29,489 nucleotides of DNA, from the NCBI GenBank assembly GCA_036502625.1, contig DASXYG010000108.1:1-29489 (forward strand), given 5' to 3'. Of this stretch, positions 21,964-29,489 are shown piece after piece; the first letter of the stretch is position 1; every line of letters starts with the position of its first letter. The stretch is from DASXYG01 sp036502625 (lineage in GTDB: Bacteria; Actinomycetota; Actinomycetes; Streptosporangiales; Streptosporangiaceae). The translations under genes were made by a program, and so were the position numbers. The notes under the pieces are model-generated. The model had not been told where the DNA came from. It saw only the letters and a program-made list of their open reading frames with translations, and did not search any database.

Positions 21964-23222
21964 GCGCGCGCCTCCTCGAGCTCGCGGACGTCGCTGATCA
22001 CGCCGCGTACGGCCGACGCCGCCACGGTCGCGGGCGAGGCCATGTACACCGACGCGGACGGGCTGCCCATGCGGCCGGCGAAGTTCCGCGTGCTCGCGGT
22101 GACGCACACCTCGCCGTCGGCGAGCACGCCCATGTGGTAGCCGAAGCAGGCACCGCACGTGGAGTTCGTGACGGTGGCGCCCGCGTCGACGAGGTCGGCG
22201 AGGTAGCCGCGGCGGGACGCCTCGGCGTAGACGCGCTGGCTGGCCGGAGTCACGATCAGCCGGGTGCCGTCGGCGACCCGGCGGCCCTTGAGGATGCGCG
22301 CGGCCGTCGCCAGGTCGTCGAGCTGGCCGTTCGCGCACGAGCCGATGAACGCCTGGTCGACGTGCGTGCCCGCGACGTCGGCGACCGGGCCCGCGTTGTT
22401 GATCACCGTGCCGGGCAGCGCCACCATCGGCTGGACGTCGGCGAGGTCGAGCGTACGGCGGACCGCGTACGCCGCGTCGTCGTCCGCCGCGACCGCCGCG
22501 GGCTCCGGGTCGGGCGCCGCCGCGCGCACGTGGTCGCGGCACAGCTCGTCGGCGGGGAACAGCGTGAAGTCGGCGCCGATCTCCGCGCCCTGCGTGGCGA
22601 TCGTCCTGCGGTCGCTCATCGGCACCGAGGCCAGGCCGGGCCCGCCGAACTCGACCACGTGGCCGGACGCCGCGCCGTACGCGCCCGCGATGTGCAGGAA
22701 CACGTCCTTGCCGTTCACCCACGGGTGCTTCGCGCCGCGCAGGTCGTAGCGGATCGTCGGCGGCACCTGATGCCAGGTGCGCCCGGTGCACACGATCTGC
22801 AGCACCTCCGCGGGGCCGAGCCCGCGCGCCGCCGCGCCCACCGCGCCGCCCGCGCAGGTGTGCGAGTCCGTACAGGCGACCACCTGGCCGGGGCGTACCA
22901 GGCCGTTCTCGGCGAGCACCTGGTGGACGATGCCGTGCCGCCCGACGTCGAAGAGGCGCGCGACGCCGTGCTCCTTGGCGAACGCGCGCGCCTGCTTGCT
23001 GGACTGAGCGTCGCGCACGGACGGCGCGGGCACCGCGTGGTCGAGCACGATGGCGATCTTCTCCGGGTCGTGCACCGCGATGACGTCGCCGAGGCGGTCG
23101 TGTGCGAACTGGATGTCGATGAGCACGGTCAGGTCGACGTCGCACACCACGATGTCGCCGGGCGCGACGGGCGCGCCGCCGGACGCGGACCTGAGGATCT
23201 TCTCGATCAGCGTGTCACCCAC
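21960..23222 (-). CDS. Aconitase-type hydratase, large subunit (LeuC-like)
   Basis: A 420-residue [4Fe-4S] subunit of the aconitase/LeuC family, of the compact archaeal/HacA-like size. The three cluster ligands are Cys296 in FIGSCANGQ and Cys356/Cys359 in NSTCGACFG. Substrate-site segments HTCAGGAVGA and CTDSH are kept. GTG 23222 lies within the end of the lyase gene (8-base overlap) with GGGAGG upstream. Together with the small subunit it should add or remove water across a C=C next to carboxylates. The order lyase - large - small in one operon suggests hydration followed by C-C cleavage. Confidence 0.93.
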   Translation of the reverse strand: MGDTLIEKILRSASGGAPVAPGDIVVCDVDLTVLIDIQFAHDRLGDVIAVHDPEKIAIVLDHAVPAPSVRDAQSSKQARAFAKEHGVARLFDVGRHGIVHQVLAENGLVRPGQVVACTDSHTCAGGAVGAAARGLGPAEVLQIVCTGRTWHQVPPTIRYDLRGAKHPWVNGKDVFLHIAGAYGAASGHVVEFGGPGLASVPMSDRRTIATQGAEIGADFTLFPADELCRDHVRAAAPDPEPAAVAADDDAAYAVRRTLDLADVQPMVALPGTVINNAGPVADVAGTHVDQAFIGSCANGQLDDLATAARILKGRRVADGTRLIVTPASQRVYAEASRRGYLADLVDAGATVTNSTCGACFGYHMGVLADGEVCVTASTRNFAGRMGSPSASVYMASPATVAASAVRGVISDVRELEEARA

Positions 23223-24087
23223 GGCTCGCCTCCCGGTCGTAGCGGCGCCGCAGGTCCTCCCAGAACCGCAGGCCCACCGCGTCGAACAGCCCGCGTACGG
23301 GCTCCTGGCCGTCCGTGCCCAGGTCGCCGGACGCCACCCGGGCCAGCGCCCCGCGCATGGCCGCCGCCGCGACGCCGATGTTCAGCCCCGGCAGGATGAC
23401 CAGCGCGTATCCCGCCTCCTTCAGCGCGTCGAGGCCCACCGCGGGCGTCTTGCCGCCGGGCACCAGGTTGAACAGCGCGGGCGCGGACACCTCGGACGGC
23501 ACGCGCCGCACCTCGTCGACGGTCTGCGGCGCCTCCAGGAACACCATGTCGGCGCCGGCCTCGGCGTACCGGTTGACCCGGCGCAGCGCCTCGTCGAACC
23601 CGTGCGTGGCGCGGCAGTCCGTACGGGCGATGAGCACGGTGCCCGGGTCGCGGCGCGCCTCGACGGCCGCGGCGATCTTGTCGGCGAACTCCTCGGCGTC
23701 CACCACGCGCTTCTCGTCGAGATGGCCGCAGCGCTTCGGGAACTCCTGGTCCTCCAACTGGATCGCGGCCACGCCGGCGTTCTCGTACAGCCGCACGGTG
23801 CGGTACGTGTGCGTGACGTCGCCGAAGCCGGTGTCGGCGTCGGCGACCACCGGGACGTCGAGCAGCCCGGTGAGCAGCCCGGCCTGGCGCACCATCTCCG
23901 TCTGCGTGGCCAGCCCGATGTCCGGCAGGCCGACGGCGGACGCGGCCACCGCGGCGCCCGACATGTACGCGGCGCGGAACCCGGCCGCCGCCGTCAAGGA
24001 CGCCGACAGCCCGTCGAAGACCCCCGGCGCGAGCGGCGCCGACCTCTCCCGCAGCAGTTCCCGCAGCACGTTCCGCGCTTCCGACAT
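23215..24087 (-). CDS. Isocitrate lyase/PEP mutase superfamily lyase
   Basis: A 290-residue enzyme of the isocitrate lyase/PEP mutase superfamily, the length of 2-methylisocitrate lyase. The metal-binding DADTGFGD (Asp83 and Asp85), and KRCGH with catalytic Cys120, are intact, as in true C-C lyases and unlike PEP mutases. Likely reactions are retro-Claisen cleavage of a 2-hydroxy tri- or dicarboxylate such as 2-methylisocitrate or 2,3-dimethylmalate, giving an alpha-keto acid plus a carboxylate. ATG 24087 follows GAGGAG. It heads the operon that continues into the hydratase subunits and is divergent from IclR. Confidence 0.93.
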   Translation of the reverse strand: MSEARNVLRELLRERSAPLAPGVFDGLSASLTAAAGFRAAYMSGAAVAASAVGLPDIGLATQTEMVRQAGLLTGLLDVPVVADADTGFGDVTHTYRTVRLYENAGVAAIQLEDQEFPKRCGHLDEKRVVDAEEFADKIAAAVEARRDPGTVLIARTDCRATHGFDEALRRVNRYAEAGADMVFLEAPQTVDEVRRVPSEVSAPALFNLVPGGKTPAVGLDALKEAGYALVILPGLNIGVAAAAMRGALARVASGDLGTDGQEPVRGLFDAVGLRFWEDLRRRYDREASRG

Positions 24088-24100
24088 CCGCGCTCCTCGG

Positions 24101-24130
24101 TTGCATTATGTGAAAGTATGGTTCTATATT
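24101..24130 (+). promoter_or_regulatory. Candidate IclR promoter/operator
   Basis: TTGCAT at 24101-24106 and TATATT at 24125-24130 with an 18-base spacer form a fair sigma70-like promoter reading toward IclR. The spacer contains GAA-N7-TTC (24112-24124), a weak dyad that could be an IclR site. It is the only AT-rich part of the divergent region 24088-24207. Confidence 0.5.
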
Positions 24131-24207
24131 CTGTTGCGATCGTGACATCGGGTCCGTGACGCGTCAAGGTCCGCCCGTACGGGCCGCGACCGGGTGGGAG
24201 GGGCGTG

Positions 24208-24966
24208 ATGGCGGAGGCCAAGCCGAGCGGCGCCGAGACCGCACGCCGTACGCTCCGGCTCCTCGAAGCGCTCGCCGCCCGCCAGCCGATCAAGCTCGAC
24301 CCGCTGGCCGGCGCGGTCGGGCTGACCAAGAGCACGACGTACCGCCTGCTCCGGGTGCTGCAGGAGGAGCGCTACGCCGAGCGCCTCGACTCCGGCGGCT
24401 ACCGGCTCGGCCCCGCGTTCTTCGGCCTGGCCGGGCCGTCGCTGCCCGGCACCCACTTCTACGAGTCGGCCGCGCCGATCGTCCGCGACCTCGCCGCGGC
24501 CACCGAGGAGACCGTCACGCTGCACCGCCGCGTCGGCGACCTGAGCATCCTGGTCCACGGCGTGGAGAGCGGGCACGCGCTCCGGCAGGTGGCGCGGGTC
24601 GGCGAGGCGTGCCCGCTGACCCGGGGATGCAGCGCGCTGGCGATCCTGGCGTACCTGTCCGAGGAGGACGCCGGCGCCGTGCTGGCCCGTACGGACCTGG
24701 GCGCCGAGGCGCGGGCCGCCCTGGAGACGCGGCTGGCCGCGATCAGGGGCGACGGCTACGCCTTCTCGCACGCGGAGAACCACCCCGGCGTGGCCGGCAT
24801 CTCCGCGCCGATCCGGCTCCCGGGCGCCGCGCGGAACCTGGAGATGTCGATGAGCGTCTCCGGCCCGGACTTCCGCTGGACCCGCGACCGCGCCGAGTCG
24901 TTCCGCCCCCGCCTGGCCGCGAGCGCCGACGCGCTCGCCCGGCACTTCGCCGCGGCGACCGCCTAG
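24208..24966 (+). CDS. IclR family transcriptional regulator
   Basis: A 252-residue IclR regulator. The N-terminal winged helix-turn-helix covers TARRTLRLLEALAARQPIKLDPLAGAVGLTKSTTYRLLRVLQEERYAER (about residues 10-60); the C-terminal effector domain follows, with VTLHRRVGDLSILVHGVESG, and RGCSALAILAYLS and ENHPGVAGISAPIR. ATG 24208 is preferred because GGGAGG lies six bases before it; a GTG at 24205 is in frame. It is divergent from the lyase-hydratase operon and is its likely regulator. Its stop TAG overlaps the convergent MerR stop (CTAG at 24963-24966). Confidence 0.93.
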   Translation: MAEAKPSGAETARRTLRLLEALAARQPIKLDPLAGAVGLTKSTTYRLLRVLQEERYAERLDSGGYRLGPAFFGLAGPSLPGTHFYESAAPIVRDLAAATEETVTLHRRVGDLSILVHGVESGHALRQVARVGEACPLTRGCSALAILAYLSEEDAGAVLARTDLGAEARAALETRLAAIRGDGYAFSHAENHPGVAGISAPIRLPGAARNLEMSMSVSGPDFRWTRDRAESFRPRLAASADALARHFAAATA

Positions 24967-25412
24967 GGCGCGGCGGCGGTCCTGCGGTCGGGGGCCCAGA
25001 GGCGGTCGGCGTCGCCGGCGGCGAGGCGGCCGCGGTAGACGTCGATCTTGTGGTCGATCGTCGCGAGGTTGTCCTGGATCTCGGCCAGCCGCGCGGTGAC
25101 GTCGGCGCGGTGGGCCTCCAGGAGGGCCAACCGCTCCTGCTCGTTCCCGGGCCCGGCGGCGACGAGCTCCGCGTAGCGGCGGATCGTCCTGATGGGCATG
25201 CCGGTGGCGCGCAGCCGGGTGCAGACGGTGATCCACTGGAGGTCGAGCCGGTGGTAGCGGCGGCGGCCCCCGGTCGTACGGTCGACCGGCGTGACGACCA
25301 GGCCGGCGCGTTCGTAGTAGCGCAGGGTGTGGGCGGTGACGCCGGTGCGCCGCGCGGCCTCGGCGATGCTCAGGCCCGCCTCGGGCACGGCCGGCGAATT
25401 GACTTCGAGCAC
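24963..25412 (-). CDS. MerR family transcriptional regulator
   Basis: A 149-residue MerR regulator. SIAEAARRTGVTAHTLRYYERAGLV (about residues 15-39) is the MerR helix-turn-helix, with the wing DRTTGGRRRYHRLDLQWI; a long dimerising coiled-coil helix (ERLALLEAHRADVTARLAEIQDNLATIDHKIDVYRG) follows. The C-terminus has no cysteine pair, so metal sensing is unlikely; such short members usually sense small organic molecules. GTG 25412 is the start, with no strong Shine-Dalgarno. It is divergent from an efflux permease by 24 bases and probably controls it. Confidence 0.92.
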   Translation of the reverse strand: MLEVNSPAVPEAGLSIAEAARRTGVTAHTLRYYERAGLVVTPVDRTTGGRRRYHRLDLQWITVCTRLRATGMPIRTIRRYAELVAAGPGNEQERLALLEAHRADVTARLAEIQDNLATIDHKIDVYRGRLAAGDADRLWAPDRRTAAAP

Positions 25413-25429
25413 GCTCTAAATCCTACCGT
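25399..25429 (+). promoter_or_regulatory. MerR-type promoter with 19-base spacer
   Basis: TTGACT at 25399-25404 and TACCGT at 25424-25429 are separated by 19 bases, the stretched spacing typical of MerR-controlled promoters. The dyad TTCGAG-N4-CTCTAA (25404-25419, 5 of 6 matching) lies in the spacer. Transcription would start about seven bases after the -10 box, at the ATG of the efflux gene (25437), giving a leaderless mRNA. The -35 box lies inside the MerR coding region. Confidence 0.6.
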
Positions 25430-25436
25430 CCGTGCC

Positions 25437-26873
25437 ATGACACCCTCAACGCCGGAAACCGGTGAGCTGAGCCGGCGGCGCCGCTACCTGGTGCTCGCGA
25501 TCTGCTGCGCCAGCGCGTTCGTCGTGGTCATGGACATCTCCATCGTCAACGTCGCGCTCCCGGCGATCGGCCGCGACCTGGGCGCCACGGTGACCGGGCT
25601 GCAGTGGACGGTGGACGCGTACACACTCGTACTGGCCGGGCTCCTGCTGCTCGCCGGGTCTACCGCGGACCGGTTCGGACGGCGCCGCGTGTTCCAGACC
25701 GGGCTCGCGGTGTTCGGCGCCGGCTCGCTGCTGTGCGCGCTGGCGCCCAGCATCGGCTGGCTGGTCGCGGCGCGCGTCCTGCAGGCCGTCGGCGGCACCA
25801 TGCTCAACCCCGTGGCGATGGCCATCGTCGTCACCGCGTTCCCCGACCCGCGCGAGCGCGCCCGCGCGATCGGCGTGTTCGGCTCGATGACCGGGCTCGC
25901 GCTCGCCCTCGGCCCCATCCTCGGCGGCGCGCTCGTCGACGGCCTCGGCTGGCACGCGATCTTCTGGGTGAACATGCCGATCGTTGCGGCCGCGCTCGCG
26001 GCCACGACGCGGTACGTGCCCGAGTCGCGCGCCCCGCGCGCCCGCCGGTTCGACCCGGTCGGGCAGGGCCTGGTGATCGTCGTCCTCGGCTGCCTCGTCT
26101 ACGCGATCATCGAGTCGCGGCCGCTCGGCTGGACGTCGCCGCAGATCCTCGGCCTGCTCGCGGTCGCCGCGCTCGGCGTCGCCGGCCTCGTCGCGTACGA
26201 GCCGCGCCGCGCCGACCCGCTGCTTGAACTGCGGCTGTTCCGCAGCGTGCCGTTCGGGGCGGCCATCCTCACGGCGCTCTTCGCGCTGTGCGGGTTCGGC
26301 GCGTTCCTGTTCGCCACCACGCTGTACCTCCAGGACGTGCGCGGCCTGCCCGCGCTCGCCGCCGGGCTGTGCCTGCTCCCGGTGGGGCTGCTCGTCGTGG
26401 TGGCCTCCCCGTACGCCGGCCGCGCCGTCGGCACGCGCGGCCCGCGTACACCGCTGCTCGTGGCCGGGGCGGCGCTTGCGCTGGGCGGCGCCGCGTCCCT
26501 CCGGCTCGGCCCGGCCACGCCGCTGCCCGCCGTGCTCGCCGTCTACCTGCTGTTCGGCGTCTTCCTGAGCACGGTCAACCCGCCCATCACGAACACCGCG
26601 GTCTCCGGCATGCCGCGCTCCATGGCCGGCGTCGCCGCCTCGCTGGCCTCGGCCGCGCGGCAGACCGGCACCACGCTCGGCGTGGCGATCGCCGGCACGA
26701 TCGTCGGCCCGTCCGTACGGACCGGCGGCGCGGCCTTCACCGACGCGGCGCACGGCGTGTGGTGGCTGGTCACGGCGCTGGGCGCGGCCATACTCGCGCT
26801 GGCGCTCGTGAGTACGGCCGGATGGGCGCGGCGTACCGCGGACCGCGCGGCCGCGAGCGCCGCCGCGGGCTGA
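25437..26873 (+). CDS. MFS drug-efflux permease, DHA2 (14-helix) type
   Basis: A 478-residue major facilitator of the EmrB/QacA type with 14 predicted helices. Motif D1 near the N-terminus is FVVVMDISIVNVALPAIGRDLG, motif A is GSTADRFGRRRVFQTG, and motif C is GLALALGPILGGALVD. These mark proton-driven efflux of hydrophobic compounds. ATG 25437 has no Shine-Dalgarno and coincides with the predicted transcription start, so it is probably leaderless. It is under the divergent MerR gene. The substrate is unknown. Confidence 0.94.
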   Translation: MTPSTPETGELSRRRRYLVLAICCASAFVVVMDISIVNVALPAIGRDLGATVTGLQWTVDAYTLVLAGLLLLAGSTADRFGRRRVFQTGLAVFGAGSLLCALAPSIGWLVAARVLQAVGGTMLNPVAMAIVVTAFPDPRERARAIGVFGSMTGLALALGPILGGALVDGLGWHAIFWVNMPIVAAALAATTRYVPESRAPRARRFDPVGQGLVIVVLGCLVYAIIESRPLGWTSPQILGLLAVAALGVAGLVAYEPRRADPLLELRLFRSVPFGAAILTALFALCGFGAFLFATTLYLQDVRGLPALAAGLCLLPVGLLVVVASPYAGRAVGTRGPRTPLLVAGAALALGGAASLRLGPATPLPAVLAVYLLFGVFLSTVNPPITNTAVSGMPRSMAGVAASLASAARQTGTTLGVAIAGTIVGPSVRTGGAAFTDAAHGVWWLVTALGAAILALALVSTAGWARRTADRAAASAAAG

Positions 26874-26919
26874 CCCGGGTCCGGGCCGCCGCCGGGTACG
26901 GTGCTCGCATGGGAGCGCC

Positions 26920-27837
26920 ATGCACACGCTGATCATGACCGGGGCGACCGGCGGGATCGGCCGGGTGGCGGCCGCCGACGTCCTGCGCGCCGATCCGGAG
27001 ACGCACCTCGTGCTGCTCGGCCGCGCCGCCTCGGGACGCGCGGCGCTGGCCGGGCTGCGGGAGATCTCCGCCGAGGTCACGCTGGTGGAGACCGACCTGG
27101 CCAGTGTCGAGGGCATCCGTGCGTCCGCCCGTACGGTGTGCGAGCGGCTCGACCGGGGCGACCTGCCGCCGCTGCACGGATTCGCGGGCAACGCCGGAAT
27201 CCAGTTCGTCGACGTACGGCACACCACACCGGACGGCTACGAGACGACGTTCGCGGTGAACGTCCTGGCCAACCACCTGCTGCTGCGCGCGTTCGCGAGC
27301 CGCTTCGCCGTCCCGTCGCGGATCGTGATCACCGTCAGCGACACCCACTTCGGCGACTTCCGGCACACCGGCGGCATCGTCCCCGCGCCGCGGTGGTCGG
27401 CGCCGGAGACCCTCGCCAGGCCGGGCGCCTTCCCGCGTCCGGACACCGTCGCCGCCGGGCGCACGGCGTACTCGACCAGCAAACTCGCCGCGATCTACCT
27501 GGTGCACGAGTGGGCCAGGCGGCTGCCCGACGGCGTGGAGATCATCTCCTACAACCCCAGCCTGGTCGGCGGCACGGGCCTGGCCCGCGCGGCCGGGCCC
27601 GTCGACCGGTTCGCCAGCCGCTGGGTCGTCCCGGTGCTGTCCCTCACGCCGCTCATCGACGCGGTCCCCGCCGCCGGGCGCAAGCTCGCCGCCGCCATCC
27701 TGGGCCGTACGGAGGCGCCGTCCGGTGCGTACGTCGACCGCACCCGCGCGGTGCCGTCCTCGAAGGAGTCCTACGACCCCGACCGCGAACGCGCCCTGTG
27801 GGACTTCGCCGAGGGCGTCCACGACGCCACTACGTGA
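26920..27837 (+). CDS. Short-chain dehydrogenase/reductase (SDR), protochlorophyllide-reductase-like
   Basis: A 305-residue NAD(P)-dependent SDR. The cofactor motif TGATGGIG is at residues 7-14, NAG in FAGNAGIQ, and the catalytic YSTSK has Tyr184 and Lys188; a catalytic Ser is likely in ITVSDTHFG. Length and layout (long C-terminal extension) fit the retinol/protochlorophyllide-reductase-like group. ATG 26920 is preceded by GGGAG. It follows the efflux gene by 46 bases and could be cotranscribed with it. It ends one base before the convergent MinD-like gene. Substrate unknown. Confidence 0.9.
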   Translation: MHTLIMTGATGGIGRVAAADVLRADPETHLVLLGRAASGRAALAGLREISAEVTLVETDLASVEGIRASARTVCERLDRGDLPPLHGFAGNAGIQFVDVRHTTPDGYETTFAVNVLANHLLLRAFASRFAVPSRIVITVSDTHFGDFRHTGGIVPAPRWSAPETLARPGAFPRPDTVAAGRTAYSTSKLAAIYLVHEWARRLPDGVEIISYNPSLVGGTGLARAAGPVDRFASRWVVPVLSLTPLIDAVPAAGRKLAAAILGRTEAPSGAYVDRTRAVPSSKESYDPDRERALWDFAEGVHDATT

Positions 27838-27838
27838 G

Positions 27839-28876
27839 TCAGGTTCCGGGGAAGCGGTCCGCGATGGCGGCGGCCAGCGCGAGGTAGGCGTCCGCGGTGC
27901 CCGGGGAGAGCTGGAGCAGGTCGATCGCCGCGCCCTCGTCCAGGTGCGGGTCGTACGGCACGTGCACGACGTCGCGGCAGCGCGTGTTGAAGTGCCGGGT
28001 GATGCTGGCGATGTCGACGGGCCCGCTGCGGATGCGGCGTACGGCGGTGAGCACCACGACGGCGCCCGCGACGAGCTCCGCGTAGCCGTGCGCCTCCAGC
28101 CAGTCGAGCGTGGCGCTCGCCGACCTGGCGCCGTCGACGGCCGGGCTGGAGACGATGACGAGCTGGTCGGCCAGGCCCAGGACGCCTGACATGGCGGAAT
28201 GCAGCAGGCCGGTGCCGCAGTCGGTGAGCGCGATCGAGTAGAAGCGTTCGAGCACCCCGGCGACGGTCGCGTAGTCGCGTGCGGAGAACGCCTCGGACAC
28301 GGCGGGGTCGCGGTCGGAGGCCAGCACCTCGAGGCGGCTCGACGCCTGGGACGTGAACGCGCGCACGTCCGCGTACCGCTGGATCTGGTCACGCTCGGCG
28401 AGCAGGTCGCGTACGGTCGCGGACGTCTCCAGCCGCAGCCGCTCTGCGAGCGTCCCGCGGTCGGGGTTGGCGTCGACCGCGATCACCCGGTCGCCGCGCA
28501 CGTCCGCCAGGGTCGCGCCGAGCACCATGGTGGTGGTCGTCTTCCCGACGCCGCCCTTGAGCGACATGACGGCCACGCGGTGGTGGCCGGTCGCCACGGG
28601 GAGCTCGGCGCGCGCCCGCAGCTCGCGGCGGTGGCGCTCGCCGCGGGTCTCCGGCGCGCGCACCCGGCGTCCGGTGACCTCCCAGACGGCGCGGCGCCAC
28701 CCCCGGGTCGGGGGTTCGCTCCGCCGCCGCAGCAGCCGGTCGGCCGTGAGATCCGCGGACGTCTCCGGCCGTACGGGCCCGATCATCTCGGTCTCGACGG
28801 GCCGCTCGAACACGTCCACGGGGTGGCGGACCGGTGCCGCAGCCACCCCAAAGCCGTCCCGCTCGTACTCATCCAT
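27839..28876 (-). CDS. MinD/ParA-like ATPase of the ESX-associated type
   Basis: A 345-residue P-loop ATPase. An N-terminal region of about 95 residues is disordered and Arg/Pro-rich, with TRGWRRAVWEVTGRRV, as in ATPases near type VII (ESX) secretion loci. The deviant Walker A is KGGVGKTTTT (residues 107-116), followed by VIAVDANPDRGTLAERL and the switch region DCGTGLLHSAM, which places it with MinD/ParA rather than true ATP-only kinases. No ParB-like partner is in the window. ATG 28876 is my choice; a GTG at 28915 is in frame. It is divergent from a His-rich envelope protein. Confidence 0.88.
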   Translation of the reverse strand: MDEYERDGFGVAAAPVRHPVDVFERPVETEMIGPVRPETSADLTADRLLRRRSEPPTRGWRRAVWEVTGRRVRAPETRGERHRRELRARAELPVATGHHRVAVMSLKGGVGKTTTTMVLGATLADVRGDRVIAVDANPDRGTLAERLRLETSATVRDLLAERDQIQRYADVRAFTSQASSRLEVLASDRDPAVSEAFSARDYATVAGVLERFYSIALTDCGTGLLHSAMSGVLGLADQLVIVSSPAVDGARSASATLDWLEAHGYAELVAGAVVVLTAVRRIRSGPVDIASITRHFNTRCRDVVHVPYDPHLDEGAAIDLLQLSPGTADAYLALAAAIADRFPGT

Positions 28877-28955
28877 GCAGTCACCGTACGCGTGCACCCA
28901 AACACGCTGCGACACGAAACGCGCAGAAACCCTCCAGCCAGCGCCTCCCCGCCGC

Positions 28956-28973
28956 CCGGGGACCGGTCCCCGG
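28956..28973. promoter_or_regulatory. Perfect 18-base palindrome in a divergent intergenic region
   Basis: CCGGGGACC followed directly by GGTCCCCGG, with no mismatch. It lies midway between the MinD-like gene and the partial gene at 29058, so it may be an operator for one or both; a processing hairpin is possible too. Confidence 0.6.
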
Positions 28974-29057
28974 AGCCGCCCCTACCGTCGGCGTCGCGTA
29001 CCGCAACCGACCAACAACGGTCCGCACCGAAAAGCCCCGCCGACGGGAGCAACCCAA

Positions 29058-29489
29058 ATGCCCGCACCGCACCCCACCCCCGCAACCACGAGCCCCCGGC
29101 TCGCCCTGCCCGACTGGCTCGCCCGCCTCGGCCAGCCCGGCCGGCGCCGCCTGGGCCGCACCTCCACCGTGTTGCTGACCGGCGCCCTTGGCGTCGGCGG
29201 CTGGATCCTGCTCACCGCGACCGGCGCCGGCGCGGCGCAGGCGTCAACGACCGGCGTGCACCACGTACGGTCCGACGCCTCGGCGTCCGCCGACCGCCTC
29301 ACCAGCGCGATCCTCCACCGCCTGCACATCCCGGAGGCGAGCCTCACCCCCCACAGGCACCACCACCACAAGCGCCACCACCACGCCCACCCCACCACCC
29401 TGACCATCAAGCACCTCAAGATCCAAACCCCCCACTGGACCCACCACCCCCAAAACCCCCTCCACCAGGCCCTCCACACCCTCCACCAC
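29058..29489 (+). CDS. Partial His-rich membrane-anchored or secreted protein
   Basis: An open frame of 144 codons runs from ATG 29058 off the window end. The first 33 residues are Pro/Arg-rich, then a hydrophobic segment (about residues 36-60, TVLLTGALGVGGWILL and ending AGAAQA) acts as a signal peptide or membrane anchor. The exported part is very rich in His: a cluster PHRHHHHKRHHHAHP near 98-112 and about 20 His in the last 80 residues, which could bind metal. GGGAG lies about nine bases before the ATG. It is divergent from the MinD-like gene. I do not recognise the family. Confidence 0.65.
   Translation, partial: MPAPHPTPATTSPRLALPDWLARLGQPGRRRLGRTSTVLLTGALGVGGWILLTATGAGAAQASTTGVHHVRSDASASADRLTSAILHRLHIPEASLTPHRHHHHKRHHHAHPTTLTIKHLKIQTPHWTHHPQNPLHQALHTLHH

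Noticed and set aside
21442..23222. Leucine biosynthesis leuCD
   Set aside because: The neighbours are a C-C lyase, a CoA-transferase and an IclR regulator, with no leuA or leuB; superfamily membership alone does not support the leucine role.
27839..28876. A plasmid or chromosome origin with parA
   Set aside because: No parB-like gene, parS-type sites or DnaA boxes are visible nearby, and the N-terminal region fits ESX-associated ATPases.

Overview
The window comes from a very GC-rich actinobacterial chromosome. The third codon positions are almost all G or C, several genes start with GTG, many genes overlap by ATGA, and it encodes a family 1 encapsulin, mycobacterial-type Ltp/DUF35 and FadE pairs, and an ESX-style MinD-like ATPase. 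I would place it in Streptosporangiales/Thermomonosporaceae or a relative, but that is an inference. It is dense with catabolism and regulation. I see no rRNA, tRNA, CRISPR array, transposase or integrase.

Layout. (1) 1-1296: G-rich leader and an acyl-CoA dehydrogenase, ending in a strong hairpin facing a copper group. (2) 1354-3143 (minus): copper lipoproteins PCu(A)C and Sco, plus a four-helix membrane protein. (3) 3282-5056 (plus): a DyP peroxidase with a C-terminal encapsulin-targeting peptide, overlapping its encapsulin shell gene. (4) 5066-11433: a divergent acyl-CoA module. An Ltp-type thiolase-fold protein with a DUF35 partner lies on minus; two adjacent acyl-CoA dehydrogenases and a fused double CaiB/BaiF CoA-transferase lie on plus. 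This resembles the dehydrogenation and retro-aldol chemistry of steroid or branched side-chain degradation. (5) 11434-12260: no gene, an array of about 190-base GC-rich hairpin repeats. (6) 12261-18737 (minus): a LysR regulator and a tight operon of three MmgE/PrpD proteins and one MFS permease. (7) 18738-19448: no gene, more copies of the same repeat plus a G-quadruplex-type tract. (8) 19449-24966: a TetR regulator, divergent from a CaiB/BaiF CoA-transferase; then a minus-strand operon of an isocitrate-lyase/PEP-mutase lyase and large and small aconitase-type hydratase subunits; then a divergent IclR regulator. (9) 24963-27837: a MerR regulator, a 14-helix drug-efflux MFS with a probably leaderless start, and an SDR. 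(10) 27839-29489: an ESX-type MinD/ParA-like ATPase and, divergent from it, a partial membrane or secreted protein rich in histidine, cut by the window edge.

How it works together: three catabolic blocks (4, 6 and 8) combine CoA transfer, dehydrogenation, hydration/dehydration and C-C cleavage, which suggests breakdown of branched acyl chains and branched di- or tricarboxylates under LysR, TetR and IclR control. The encapsulated peroxidase shares a divergent intergenic region with copper-delivery genes. The most unusual structure is the hairpin repeat family: its two clusters bracket the LysR-PrpD-MFS operon, keep no reading frame from copy to copy, and show pairing-preserving substitutions.
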